From: Scatomorpha stercorigallinarum
GTDB lineage: Bacteria; Bacillota; Clostridia; Oscillospirales; Oscillospiraceae
Direction of reading: 5' to 3'
Assembly: GCA_944387865.1 (NCBI GenBank)
Contig: CALXGN010000010.1
Coordinates: 11,308 to 75,307, forward strand
Length of the DNA: 64,000 nt
How positions within the stretch are numbered: position 1 is the stretch's first letter; every line of letters begins with the position of its first letter. Both the position numbers and the translations under genes were made by a program. Positions 8,485 to 17,086 of this stretch are shown piece after piece. The notes below the pieces were generated by a model. It ran no database searches. It was not told the origin of the DNA and saw only the letters and a list, made by a program, of their open reading frames with translations.

Positions 8485-8760
8485 CCACACTGCGTGTGGA
8501 GGCAGTTGCCTGCGGCCTGCTCTACGGCAAGTTTCGCAGAAACTTACAAGTATGAAAGCCTCCCCTGCCGTGCAGGGGAGGTGGCGCCTGCGCAGCAGGC
8601 GTCGGAGGGGTGTTGGGACTTTGCGCATCTTATGACAGCGGTTCAGCTGCCTCCTTATCGCTGCCTGGCTCCCCTTTTAAGGGGAGCTGTCAGCGAAGCT
8701 GGCTGAGGGGTGCCGGAGGTTTGCACCTCTTACCAAAGGAGCGCAGGCTTATACGGCCCT
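8485..8760 (+). repeat. Intergenic hairpin repeat cluster (module C plus two GGGGAG hairpin units)
   Basis: Module C begins directly after the psuG stop, with stem CCACAC/GTGTGG around a TGC loop, then GCAGTTGCCTGCGGCC and CTCTACGG. Two related units follow. Each is a CTCCCCT/AGGGGAG hairpin, then a small hairpin, then GAGGGGTG (8562-8613 and 8668-8710). They share architecture but differ in loops and stems. A TATAAT at about 8800 lacks a clear -35. No gene is seen in 8485-8888. Confidence 0.7.
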
Positions 8761-8888
8761 CCTGCCTCCCGGTGGAGGCCCGGGTCTCCGCCAGTTCCCA
8801 ATATAATCAACTTCCTTAACCTTATCAACCCCCATTTTTGCCCCGCGCCCTTACTATCCCAAACGTCCCGACAGGAGGTGGCCCGCCG

Positions 8889-9875
8889 ATGACCGCGTTT
8901 TACTGCGCCCCGCTGGAAGGGGTCACCGGCTACGCCTTCCGCCGCGCGCACGCGCGCTATTTCGCGCCGGCGGACAAATACTTCGCGCCCTTTTTCGCCC
9001 CCACGCGGGAGCACGTGTTCCCCCCGCGCGTACTGCGCGAGCTCTCCCCGGCGAACAACGCCGGCGTGCGCGCCGTGCCGCAGCTCCTCTGCCGCAGCGC
9101 GGAGGACTTCGTCTGGGCCGCCAACGCCCTCGCGGGCATGGGCTACGGCGAGGTGAATCTGAATCTCGGCTGCCCCTCCGGCACCGTCACCGCCAAGGGC
9201 AAGGGCTCCGGCCTGCTCTCCCGGCCGCAGGAGCTGCGCCATTTCCTCGAGCAGGTGTTCTCCGCCGTGGATGTGCGCGTCTCCGTCAAAACGCGCCTCG
9301 GCTTTTCCCAGCCGGAGGAGTTCCCGCCGCTGCTGGAGATCTTCAACGATTTCCCCATCAGCGAGCTCACCGTACACGCCCGCGTGCGCGCGGACATGTA
9401 CCGCCCGGGCGCGCGCAGCGAGTGGTTCGTTTACGCGCTGGAGCACAGCCGCGCGCCCATCTGCTGCAACGGCGACTTTTTCTCCGCACCGTCCGTGCGC
9501 GCGTTCCTCGCCGCGCGGCCGGACTGCCCCGCCGTGATGCTGGGCCGCGGCCTGGCCGCCGTGCCTGAGCTGACAAACAGCCTGCACTCCCTCCCGCCGC
9601 GCCCGGAGCGCGCGCGCCGCGCCGCCCTGCGCGGTTTCCACGCGGAGATCTACGAAACCTGCGCCGCCGATTTCGGCAGCGAGCGCAGCGCCATGCTGCG
9701 CATGAAGGAGCTCTGGAACTACCTGCGCTTCACCTTCACGGACTGCGAGCGCGAGATGAAGCGCGTACTGAAATCGAAGTCGCCCTCCGAGTTCCTCTCA
9801 GCGGCGGAGGCCGTGCTGCTCTCCTGCCCGCTGGCCCCGGAGCCGGCCTACCGCCCGAAGGAGGCCGCGGTATGA
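8889..9875 (+). CDS. tRNA-dihydrouridine synthase
   Basis: This 328-residue FMN-dependent TIM-barrel enzyme reduces uridine to dihydrouridine in tRNA D-loops. It shows YCAPLEGVTGYAFR at the N-terminus, LNLGCPSGTVTAKGKG with the proton-donating Cys95, VSVKTRLG (FMN-phosphate Lys region), ELTVHAR, and CNGDFFS before the MLGRGL phosphate-binding turn. It resembles DusB/DusC-type proteins. The ATG at 8889 follows AGGAGGT and is preferred to an upstream in-frame ATG. It overlaps thpR by 4 bp, so translation is coupled. Confidence 0.92.
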   Translation: MTAFYCAPLEGVTGYAFRRAHARYFAPADKYFAPFFAPTREHVFPPRVLRELSPANNAGVRAVPQLLCRSAEDFVWAANALAGMGYGEVNLNLGCPSGTVTAKGKGSGLLSRPQELRHFLEQVFSAVDVRVSVKTRLGFSQPEEFPPLLEIFNDFPISELTVHARVRADMYRPGARSEWFVYALEHSRAPICCNGDFFSAPSVRAFLAARPDCPAVMLGRGLAAVPELTNSLHSLPPRPERARRAALRGFHAEIYETCAADFGSERSAMLRMKELWNYLRFTFTDCEREMKRVLKSKSPSEFLSAAEAVLLSCPLAPEPAYRPKEAAV

Positions 9876-10393
9876 GGCTCTTCATCGCCATAAACTTCCC
9901 GCCGGAGCCCGTGGCCGCCTTCGTCCGCGCGCAGGACGCGCTGAGGCGCGCCTCCCCGAGCGCCTCCTTCTCCCGGCGGGAGAACCTGCACCTGACGCTC
10001 GCCTTCCTCGGCGAGCAGCCGTCCGCGCGCGTGCCGGACATCCGCGAGGCCATGGCCGCGGCGCGTTTCCGGCCCTTTTCCCTGAGTTTTGACCGCGTGG
10101 GCCGCTTCCGCCGCGGGGAGGGCGACGTCTGCTACCTCTCCTGCGCGGAGAGCCCGCCGCTGCTGGCCGTACAGCGCCGCCTCGCGTGCGGGCTCACAGA
10201 GCGCGGCTTCGCGCTGGAGGACCGCCGTTTCGTCCCCCACCTGACGCTCGCCCGCCGCGTACAGCTGCCGCCGGGCTTTGCCCTCCCCACCATCCTTGAG
10301 CGCCCGGTGGACGCCCCGGCCCGCGCCCTCAGCCTGATGCTCTCCGAGCGCCGCGCCGGCCGGCTCGTCTACACGGAGCTCCACCACACCTGA
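9872..10393 (+). CDS. thpR: RNA 2',3'-cyclic phosphodiesterase (2H family, ThpR)
   Basis: This 173-residue 2H phosphoesterase starts MRLFIAINFP. It carries the two catalytic HxT motifs, HLTLAFLG (His40) and HLTLARR (His123). The family opens 2',3'-cyclic phosphates and can ligate 2'-5' RNA ends. It is translationally coupled to the upstream dihydrouridine synthase, pointing to a tRNA-processing context. The ATGA overlap with the dus stop sets the start. Confidence 0.9.
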   Translation: MRLFIAINFPPEPVAAFVRAQDALRRASPSASFSRRENLHLTLAFLGEQPSARVPDIREAMAAARFRPFSLSFDRVGRFRRGEGDVCYLSCAESPPLLAVQRRLACGLTERGFALEDRRFVPHLTLARRVQLPPGFALPTILERPVDAPARALSLMLSERRAGRLVYTELHHT

Positions 10394-10409
10394 AAGCGAG
10401 GTAACGAAC

Positions 10410-10772
10410 ATGACCTTCATCTGCTACCCCAAGTGCTCCACCTGCAAAAAGGTCCGCGAATCCCTGCTCGCGCAGGGCGTTGAGTTCACCGAGCGCGACA
10501 TCAAGCTCGACAACCCCACTGAAGCCGAACTGCGCGAGTGGCACGCGAAGAGCGGCCTCCCCCTGCGCCGCTTTTTCAACACCAGCGGCCAGCTCTACCG
10601 CTCGCTGGGGCTGGCAAAGCGCCTGCCGGAGATGAGCGAGGACGAGCAGTACGCCCTCCTCGCCTCCGACGGAATGCTCGTCAAACGCCCCATCCTCCTC
10701 ACCGACGACGGCCGCGTCCTTGTCGGCCAAACTGCGTTTGGAAGCAGTGGTCTGTGCCCTGCTCTACGGTAA
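10410..10772 (+). CDS. ArsC/Spx-family thioredoxin-fold protein with repeat-derived C-terminus
   Basis: This 120-residue protein begins MTFICYPKCSTCKK, with the CxxC pair Cys9/Cys12, and continues with ERDIKLDNPTEAEL, LPLRRFFNTSG and LVKRPILL, all typical of the YffB/Spx/ArsC-like family. It could be a glutathione- or thiol-linked reductase or a Spx-like regulator. The family normally ends around LVGF plus a short helix. Here, from VLVGQ on, the reading frame enters the dispersed module-C repeat starting at 10727, so the last 15 or so residues are repeat-encoded. An AAGCGAGGTAACG site precedes the start. Confidence 0.85.
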   Translation: MTFICYPKCSTCKKVRESLLAQGVEFTERDIKLDNPTEAELREWHAKSGLPLRRFFNTSGQLYRSLGLAKRLPEMSEDEQYALLASDGMLVKRPILLTDDGRVLVGQTAFGSSGLCPALR

Positions 10773-11165
10773 AGTTTGCGGGAACTTTTAAGTAAGAAAT
10801 CCGCTCAGCTTCCGCTTCGCGGCTTTCGCTCTACGCAACGTTCGCTGCGCTAAGCATTATCTGAAGTTTTGATCAAACTTTTTCAAAAGTTTGTGGGGTC
10901 GAGGGGCCAGGCCCCTCGGCGCGGCCCGCAGGCCGCGAAATTCCCCTTCACACAAAGCGCAGGAAGGGGGCCCGGGGGAAACCCTCGCCGGGGGTTTCCC
11001 CCAGGCTGCGCCTGGAGGCAGTGGGCTGTGCCCTGCTCTACGGTGAGGTTTACAGAGCCTTGCAAGTATGAAAGCCGCTCAGCTCCCGCTTCGCGGCTTT
11101 CGCCCTACACGACCTGCGCTGCGCGCCTCACGGGCGGCAAAGTTCGCGCCCGTGAGGCGCGCACC
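10727..11165 (+). repeat. Hairpin repeat cluster (C-D-C modules plus large palindrome)
   Basis: Module C at 10727 has stem CCAAAC/GTTTGG and overlaps the end of the ArsC-like gene. Module D runs at about 10865-11000, with a CGCGGCC/GGCCGCG stem around CGCA. A second module C at 11001 has stem CCAGGC/GCCTGG. A long palindrome at 11121-11162 has outer stem GCGCGCCTCAC and inner GGGCG/CGCCC. The same outer stem recurs at 11695-11735 with a different inner stem. No gene is seen between 10773 and 11183. Confidence 0.75.
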
Positions 11166-11183
11166 CAACAAAGGAGGACCGCC

Positions 11184-11579
11184 ATGACGGAAAACGCCGC
11201 CCCGGACGAGCTGTGTTTCCTGCCCTATCCGGAGCTTTTGGACACTTACCGCGCCCTGCGCGCGGCGCTGCTCTCGCGCTGGCCGGATACGGAGCTGCGC
11301 CCTCGCCGCACACAGACGGGTTTTGCAGAAAAATACCTCTACGCCGTGGCCTCCCCGGGCACGCGCCGCCTGCCGGGCGCGCCCAGGCGCTACGTGCTGC
11401 TCTCGCTCGTGCTGCCCGCGCCGGACCGCCGGATGCGCGTTGCCATGGCGGTGGAGGCCGCTCCCGGCCGCTGGACGCACCACCTCGCCGTCGCCGGCGC
11501 GCAGGACATCGACGATGAGCTCCTCACCCTGACGGCGCTCTCGCACGCCTTCGCGCTCTCCCGCGCGGGAGGGGACTGA
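11184..11579 (+). CDS. Small DUF5655-like protein
   Basis: This 131-residue protein has LDTYRALRAALLSRWPDTELRPRRTQTGF followed by FAEKYLYAVASP and RYVLLSLVLP, a pattern I associate with DUF5655-like proteins of unknown function (family recall, not checked). No signal peptide or membrane segment is seen, so it is probably cytosolic. An AAGGAGG site 8 nt upstream fixes the ATG. It stands alone between two repeat clusters. Confidence 0.6.
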   Translation: MTENAAPDELCFLPYPELLDTYRALRAALLSRWPDTELRPRRTQTGFAEKYLYAVASPGTRRLPGAPRRYVLLSLVLPAPDRRMRVAMAVEAAPGRWTHHLAVAGAQDIDDELLTLTALSHAFALSRAGGD

Positions 11580-12070
11580 GCAGGGCGAGGCCCTGCAAGA
11601 CCCATGTGCCACCCTATTTCTTTGGTCTTGCCCAAAGAAACGGGTGTGGCGCCCCAAAGAAAAACGCCCAGGCTGCGGTAAGGAGGCAGATGCGCTGCGC
11701 GCCTCACTAACGGAGGTCATCCGTTGGTGAGGCGCGCTTCTTTGCATCCAAGCGCAGCTTGGCCGACCGTGCACTGCTTCGCTTACGCTCGCGGCACTAA
11801 CGTATAGTCGACCGACCGCCAGCGGCGCGAGCGAAGCGAAGCCAGGCTGCGATAAGGAGGCAATGGGCTGTGCCCGGTCTACCGAAAGGCTTCCAACAGT
11901 GGGGCGCGCAGCGCAATTGCCAGCGGCCGTTGGCCGCCTTTGGAGTCTGAGGGGTTTCTTTTGGCGCAAGCAAAAGAAATCTCTCAGAAATAGGTCGCAG
12001 GGACGTCCGTCCCTGCATCCCCCTCCCTGCGGGCGGGCCGCAGGCAACTGCATCCAAACGCAGTTTGGGA
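11580..12070 (+). repeat. Hairpin repeat cluster upstream of gerA
   Basis: Module A copy 2 (stem GCAGGGC/GCCCTGC at 11582) begins at the stop codon of the small DUF gene. An 18-bp hairpin with outer stem GCGCGCCTCAC spans 11695-11735. An inverted module-C hairpin (CCAAGC-GCA-GCTTGG) is near 11758 and a degenerate module C near 11850. A GCAGGGAC/GTCCCTGC hairpin lies at about 12000-12018, with another inverted module C (CCAAAC-GCA-GTTTGG) at about 12054-12068. No gene is seen in this 520-bp stretch. Confidence 0.72.
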
Positions 12071-12103
12071 TTAAAAGGCGGCGCGGCGGGGCAAAATAGC
12101 CGC

Positions 12104-13585
12104 ATGTGTGCTGAACGAACGAAAAAACTGAACTCCGCCGCCCTGCGCTCGGCCTTCTCCAGCTGCGCGGACTTCGTCATCCGCGCGGTGCTGCCGGGGC
12201 TCGCGCCGGGGCGGGAGGCGTATGTCTGCTGGCTGGACGGCCTGGTGGACGGCGCGGCGGTGACGGAGGACGTCCTGCGCCCGCTGACGGAGCGCGGCCG
12301 CACGCCCTTCCCGCGCAGCGCGGAGCGCATCATGGAGCTGATGGAGCGCGGCGCGGTGTACTCCTATGCCGTCAAGCGCCGCAGCTCGCTGGAGGAGGCC
12401 TGCGCCGACCTGGTGAACGGCTGCTGCGCCGTGGTCTTCGACGGCCCGATGGCCGCGCTCACCTTTGAAACGCGCTCGCAGACGGGCCGCGGCGTGTCCG
12501 AGCCGACGGTGGAGAAGAGCATCAAGGGCGCGAAGGACGCCTTTGTGGAGACGCTGCGCGTGAACACCTCCCTCGTGCGGCGCAAACTGCGCTCGCCCTC
12601 GCTGAAGCTGGCGGAGCTCACCCTGGGCCGCGAGAGCAATACCGCCGTGGCCGTGCTGTATGTGGAAGGCGTGGCCAAAGACGCCACCGTGCAGGAGCTG
12701 CTGCGCCGCCTGCGCTCTATCGACACGGATGGCCTGCTCTCCGCCGCGGAAATAGAGGAGGCGCTGGCGGACTCGCCCAAAACGCCCTTCCCCCAGCTTT
12801 TGCACACGGAGCGCTCGGACGCCTTCGCCATGCAGCTGCTGAACGGCCGCGTGGGCGTTATCGCAGACGGCCTGCCGCTGGGCTTCCTCGCCCCGGGCTG
12901 CCTGCCGGCCTTCATGCGCGTGCCGGAGGACAGCGCGTCACACTTCGCCGTCTCCTCCATGCTGCTGGCCCTGCGCTGGGTGGCGCTGGCGCTCTCGCTG
13001 CTGCTGCCGGGGGCCTTCGTGGCCGTGTCCATGTACCACCAGGAGATGCTCCCCACCGAGCTGTTGATGAGCATGTCCGCCGCCAAGCAGTACGTCCCCT
13101 TCTCCTCGGCGGCGGAGGTGATCGCCATGCTCGTCTCCTTCGAACTGCTGCAGGAGGCCGGTCTGCGCCTGCCGGACCCCGTGGGGCAGACGGCCTCCAT
13201 CATCGGCGCGCTCATCGTCGGGCAGAGCGCCGTGGAAGCGCGCATCGTCTCTCCCATCGCCGTCATCATCGTGGCCCTCTCCGGCATCGCCGGCTACACC
13301 CTGCCCAGCCACGACCTCTCCTCCGCCATCCGCCTGCTGCGCTTTCTCTTCGTGATCGCGGGCGCGGCCCTGGGCCTCTACGGCCTGATGACGGCCCTCG
13401 CGTTGCTCATCTACCACCTCTCCGCCCTTGAGAGCTTCGGCGCGCCCTATCTGACGCCGCTGACGGACGCCGACGGCCGCGGCGCGCTGCGCGCCCTGCT
13501 CAGCCGCCCCGTGCGCGCGAACCGCCGCCGCAGCGGCGTCATCGCCGGAGGAAACCTGCGCCGCCGCGGGGAGGGCGGGAAGTGA
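12104..13585 (+). CDS. Spore germination protein, GerA family (GerXA)
   Basis: This protein of about 493 residues is the A subunit of a nutrient germinant receptor in the spore inner membrane. It has a long soluble N-terminal half (VLRPLTERGRTPFPRSAERI, LYVEGVAKDATVQELLRRL) and a membrane domain from about residue 285 with MLLALRWVALALSLLLPGAF, LPDPVGQTASIIGALIVGQS and later helices. The PVGQTASIIGALIVGQSAVE stretch is the family signature. It overlaps the C subunit by 4 bp. The ATG at 12104 is chosen; GTG at 12107 is equally possible because the ribosome binding site is weak. A sigma-G promoter is expected but not clearly visible. Confidence 0.9.
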   Translation: MCAERTKKLNSAALRSAFSSCADFVIRAVLPGLAPGREAYVCWLDGLVDGAAVTEDVLRPLTERGRTPFPRSAERIMELMERGAVYSYAVKRRSSLEEACADLVNGCCAVVFDGPMAALTFETRSQTGRGVSEPTVEKSIKGAKDAFVETLRVNTSLVRRKLRSPSLKLAELTLGRESNTAVAVLYVEGVAKDATVQELLRRLRSIDTDGLLSAAEIEEALADSPKTPFPQLLHTERSDAFAMQLLNGRVGVIADGLPLGFLAPGCLPAFMRVPEDSASHFAVSSMLLALRWVALALSLLLPGAFVAVSMYHQEMLPTELLMSMSAAKQYVPFSSAAEVIAMLVSFELLQEAGLRLPDPVGQTASIIGALIVGQSAVEARIVSPIAVIIVALSGIAGYTLPSHDLSSAIRLLRFLFVIAGAALGLYGLMTALALLIYHLSALESFGAPYLTPLTDADGRGALRALLSRPVRANRRRSGVIAGGNLRRRGEGGK

Positions 13586-14709
13586 GGCGCGCCGCGGCGC
13601 TCCTGCTCGCCGGCGCGCTGCTCGCCGGCAGCGGCTGCACGGGCGGCGTCGGCGGGACCTACCGCAATATCGAGGAGCTGCAGATCGTCGAGGCGCTGGG
13701 CTTCGATATAGATAACGGCCGCGTGCTGGCCTCCGCCGCCACGGGCCGGGACGCCTCCGGGCGCGAGGCCCTGCGCGCGAGCGGCGATGGCGTGGACGTG
13801 ACGTCCGCCCTGCGCCAGATGCGCTCGCGCTCCGCCGGCGGCGACCTCTTTTTCGACAGCACGGGCCACATCCTGCTGGGGGAGGCCGCGGCGGAGGACG
13901 CCGGGCGCTTCCTCGGCTATGTCGAGCGCTCCGGCGAACTGAGGCTGGACACGCCGCTGCTGGTGGCGCGCGGTGGCACGGCACGCTCTCTGGTGCTCGC
14001 CGCCGGCGGCACGGAGGGCGACGCGCCCTCCATCCTCAGCGCGCTGGAAGACCGCGTTCTGCGCTCGGGCGCGGGCTTCGTGCCCGGCTGCGCGGAGATA
14101 GCCGCCGCCCTTGAGCGCAGCGGTGCGGCCCTGGCCCTGGCCGTGCGCGCGGAGCGCTCCACCGCCGGGGACTACGACACCGCCGTCCCCGCGGGCTTCG
14201 CCGTGCTCCGCGGCGGCGCCCTGGTTGGATATCTGGACGCCGGCGCGTCGCTGGGCGCCGGACTGCTGCTCTCGCGCGCCGGCCGCGCGGAGCTGGACGT
14301 CTCCGGCGCGGAGATCCGCCTCATCTCCTGCTCCTGCGATATCGAGCCCCTCTGGGACGGCGATAAACTGCGCGCTCTGCGCTTTTCGCTCTCCGCCAGC
14401 GGCTCGCTGACAGAGTCCGCCGCCGGCGCGGACCTCTCGCAGGAGGCGGCAAGGGCGGAATTGGAAGCGGCATTCGCCGCGGAGTGCTCTCGCCTGGCGG
14501 AGCTCTGCCTGGCCACCTCGCAGGCGCTGGAAGCGGACTTCCTCGGCCTGGGCGCGCAGCTGGAGCGCCGGGAGCCGCGCCGCTGGCGGGAGATATCCGG
14601 CGGCTGGGACGCACTGCTGCCGCAGCTGGAGCTGCATGTGGAGGCGGAGGCCACGCTGCTGCGCTCCTATGGCTACGACGACCCGCCCACGCGGGGGAAG
14701 GGGGGCTGA
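13582..14709 (+). CDS. Spore germination lipoprotein, Ger(x)C family
   Basis: This 375-residue C subunit of the germinant receptor starts with GTG overlapping the gerA stop. It has a lipoprotein signal peptide with lipobox LAGSGC (Cys19). ELQIVEALGFDIDNGRVLAS and FFDSTGHILLGEAAA match the N-terminal domain of Ger(x)C proteins, and the C-terminal third is the usual alpha/beta domain. It would be lipid-anchored on the outer face of the spore inner membrane. It lies in an A-C-B operon, the order seen in several clostridial ger operons. Confidence 0.88.
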   Translation: MRRAAALLLAGALLAGSGCTGGVGGTYRNIEELQIVEALGFDIDNGRVLASAATGRDASGREALRASGDGVDVTSALRQMRSRSAGGDLFFDSTGHILLGEAAAEDAGRFLGYVERSGELRLDTPLLVARGGTARSLVLAAGGTEGDAPSILSALEDRVLRSGAGFVPGCAEIAAALERSGAALALAVRAERSTAGDYDTAVPAGFAVLRGGALVGYLDAGASLGAGLLLSRAGRAELDVSGAEIRLISCSCDIEPLWDGDKLRALRFSLSASGSLTESAAGADLSQEAARAELEAAFAAECSRLAELCLATSQALEADFLGLGAQLERREPRRWREISGGWDALLPQLELHVEAEATLLRSYGYDDPPTRGKGG

Positions 14710-14712
14710 GCG

Positions 14713-15831
14713 GTGGAAGAAGGCCTTGTAAAGCGCCGGGAACTGTCGGCCCTCGGTTTTGTCGCCTCGCTGACGGCCGCGGCGCGCATCCTCCCCGGGC
14801 TGGGGGCGGCCGCTGCCGGGCCGGCGGCCTGGCTCTGCCCGCTGGCCGCCCTGCCGGGCGTGCTGCTCGTGTGCGAATGCCTCCATTCCGCCATGAGGCA
14901 CGCCCGCCGGGGCGAGGGCCTCTCGGCGCTGGCCCTGCGCAGCCTGGGCCGCGTCCCCGGCGCCATACTGCTCGTGCTCTACGCCCTCTGGCTGGTGTTC
15001 TACGCCGCCTTTTCCCTGCGCAGCGCCTCCTCGCGCTTCACCATCGCCATCTACCCCGGCACGGACCCGGACATCTTCGTGGCCGTGGGGGCGGCGGCCT
15101 GCCTCGTCCCCGCTCTCGGGCGCTATAGCTCCCTGGGCCGCGCGGCGGTCGTCTGCCGCGGCCTGCTGGCGCTGGCCCTGGCGCTGATACTGGCCCTCGG
15201 CCTGGCCAGCGCGGATACCCGTAACCTCCTGCCGGTGACGGCGCAGGACGCCCTGCCGGTGCTCTCCGGCGCGCCCCCCGCGCTGGGCATACTGACGCTG
15301 CTGCTCTGCGCCACCTCCCTCCCCGGCGGCGCGGAGACTCCCCGCCGGCGGGACTATCTCCGCCGCTGCCTCGCGCTCTCGGCGCTCTTCACGCTCATCG
15401 TGGCGGCGACGGTGGGCCGCTTCGGCGCCCCGCTGGCGGCGCGCTTTGAGCTGCCGTTCTTCACCATGGTGAAAAACATCAGCCTCCCCGGCCTCACGGA
15501 CCGCGTGGAGGCGCTGGTCACAGCCTTCTGGGTGTTCTCGGACTTTGCCATGTGCTCGCTGGCGCTGATGGCCGCCTCCGGGGCCGTGCGCATGGCCCTC
15601 GGCCTGCCGGAGAGCCCGCAGGGCCCGCGGCTGGGCGGCGGGCGCTGGATCACCGTCCTCTTCGCCGCCGCGGCCTTCGTCCTCGCCAACCTGATGGCCC
15701 CCACGAACTTTGCCCTCACGGCCCTCTCGCAGCGCTATGTCCCCGCCCTCAATCTCATCATGGCCGGCGCGCTGCTCCTGCCCACCGCCCTGGCGGCGCA
15801 CCTGCGCGGCCGCCGCCCCGCCGGCGGCTGA
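14713..15831 (+). CDS. Spore germination permease, GerB family (APC superfamily)
   Basis: This 372-residue protein has about ten hydrophobic helices and belongs to the amino-acid permease-like B subunits of germinant receptors, thought to form the germinant-binding channel. VKRRELSALGFVASLTAAAR begins the first helix, and GAETPRRRDYLRRCL is the typical cytoplasmic loop. It starts with GTG 3 nt after gerC. The strong hairpin at 15851 ends the operon. Confidence 0.87.
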   Translation: MEEGLVKRRELSALGFVASLTAAARILPGLGAAAAGPAAWLCPLAALPGVLLVCECLHSAMRHARRGEGLSALALRSLGRVPGAILLVLYALWLVFYAAFSLRSASSRFTIAIYPGTDPDIFVAVGAAACLVPALGRYSSLGRAAVVCRGLLALALALILALGLASADTRNLLPVTAQDALPVLSGAPPALGILTLLLCATSLPGGAETPRRRDYLRRCLALSALFTLIVAATVGRFGAPLAARFELPFFTMVKNISLPGLTDRVEALVTAFWVFSDFAMCSLALMAASGAVRMALGLPESPQGPRLGGGRWITVLFAAAAFVLANLMAPTNFALTALSQRYVPALNLIMAGALLLPTALAAHLRGRRPAGG

Positions 15832-15850
15832 GAGGCCCCCTCCGGCACGG

Positions 15851-15884
15851 AAAAGCGCCCCGGTGCTCACCGGGGCGCTTTTTT
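15851..15884. terminator. Bidirectional rho-independent terminator (gerB / prsA-like)
   Basis: A 15-bp stem (AAAAGCGCCCCGGTG with its complement) around CTCA is flanked by A and T runs on both sides, between two convergent genes. Confidence 0.9.
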
Positions 15885-15907
15885 CCCATATTCAGTTTCC
15901 CGCCGGC

Positions 15908-17086
15908 TCACTGCAGCATACCGGCGATGTCCAGCTCCTCATAGGCCGGCTCATAGACGACCTCGGCGTCGGCGGCCCAGCCGTTGACGAGCTCGCCGAA
16001 GTCCATCTGCGCGGCGACGTACTGCAAGTTATAGCCGTAGTTGAAGAGGATGTCGTCCTTGCTCAGCGGCAGGCGCAGGATGATGTGGTAGCCGCTGGTG
16101 GACTCCACGATGTCGGAGACCTCGTACTCGCCCAGGGCGGCGGCCGCGTCCTCAAACTCGGCGTACATCGTCCCCGGCGTGTAGCAGTAGCCGTTTGGAT
16201 AGCTGGCGAGGCCCGGGTCCTCGCTGTTCTCCTGCATCAGCTCGTCGAAAAGCTCCACGACCTCCTCGCTGCCGGAGAGCGGCCGCAGCTGCTCGAGCAG
16301 GCCCTCGGCCTGGGCGAGCTTTTCCTCCTTCGCCGCGCCGTCGAGGGCGTTGCCCTCCTCGTCCTGCGTGAGCACGAGGATGTGCTTGACGGTGACATAG
16401 CCCTGGCCCTCGCCCCAGCTGATGGCGTCGGCCTCCGGATAGAGCTCTCCCGCCGCGCCGTAGCGGTCGATCCACACGCGCTGGTTGAGCAGCGTCGTCT
16501 CGTTCACGAAGTCGAAAACGCGCCGCGTGAGCATCTGCCCGGCGAGGAACTCCTCAAAGTCCTCCTCCGTGCCGTCCTCGCCGCAGTTGTTGACGATGGT
16601 CTGCCGCACGGCCTCGTCCAGGCTCTCGCGGTCCTCATCCGTGAGGGCGTAGCCCTCCGCCGCCGCCTGCACGTTCAGCGAGTGGTAGGCCACGGCGTAC
16701 TGCTCGGAGAGCATCTTCATGTAGTCGGCATAGGTCATGCCCTCCGTCAGCTCGGTGGAATAGTCCATCTGGCCATAGCTGGCCTCAAAGCTGTCCACAT
16801 TGACATAGAGCCAGTAGAAAAATTCGTCCCAGGTGACGTCGCTGCCGTCAACGGTCATCATCACCTCGTCGGCGTCGCGGCTCGCGAGCAGCGCCTGCCA
16901 GTCGTGGGCGGGCTCCGCGCTCGCCTCGGGCGAAGCTTCCGGCGAAGCCTCCGGCGTTGCCTCCGCTTCGGCGGAGGGCTCCGGGCTCTCTATGAGCTCC
17001 ACATCCTCCCCTCCGGCCCCGCAGGCGGAGAGGGCGGCGAGCAGCATGGCCGCCGCGAGCAGCAGTGACAGTGTCTTTTTCATCAT
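15908..17086 (-). CDS. PrsA-like foldase lipoprotein (PpiC-type peptidyl-prolyl isomerase)
   Basis: This 392-residue secreted lipoprotein has signal peptide KKTLSLLLAAAMLLAALSAC with lipid-modified Cys22. A low-complexity linker of PEAS repeats (about 33-58) is followed by a SurA/PrsA-like N-domain and a parvulin domain beginning YVTVKHILVLTQDEEGN and ending with YHIILRLP. Such proteins fold exported proteins at the membrane-wall interface. The start overlaps the mfd stop (ATGA), and its ribosome binding site AAGGAGG lies in the last mfd codons, so translation is coupled to mfd. The parvulin core appears stretched by an acidic insert, so catalytic competence is uncertain. Confidence 0.87.
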   Translation of the reverse strand: MMKKTLSLLLAAAMLLAALSACGAGGEDVELIESPEPSAEAEATPEASPEASPEASAEPAHDWQALLASRDADEVMMTVDGSDVTWDEFFYWLYVNVDSFEASYGQMDYSTELTEGMTYADYMKMLSEQYAVAYHSLNVQAAAEGYALTDEDRESLDEAVRQTIVNNCGEDGTEEDFEEFLAGQMLTRRVFDFVNETTLLNQRVWIDRYGAAGELYPEADAISWGEGQGYVTVKHILVLTQDEEGNALDGAAKEEKLAQAEGLLEQLRPLSGSEEVVELFDELMQENSEDPGLASYPNGYCYTPGTMYAEFEDAAAALGEYEVSDIVESTSGYHIILRLPLSKDDILFNYGYNLQYVAAQMDFGELVNGWAADAEVVYEPAYEELDIAGMLQ

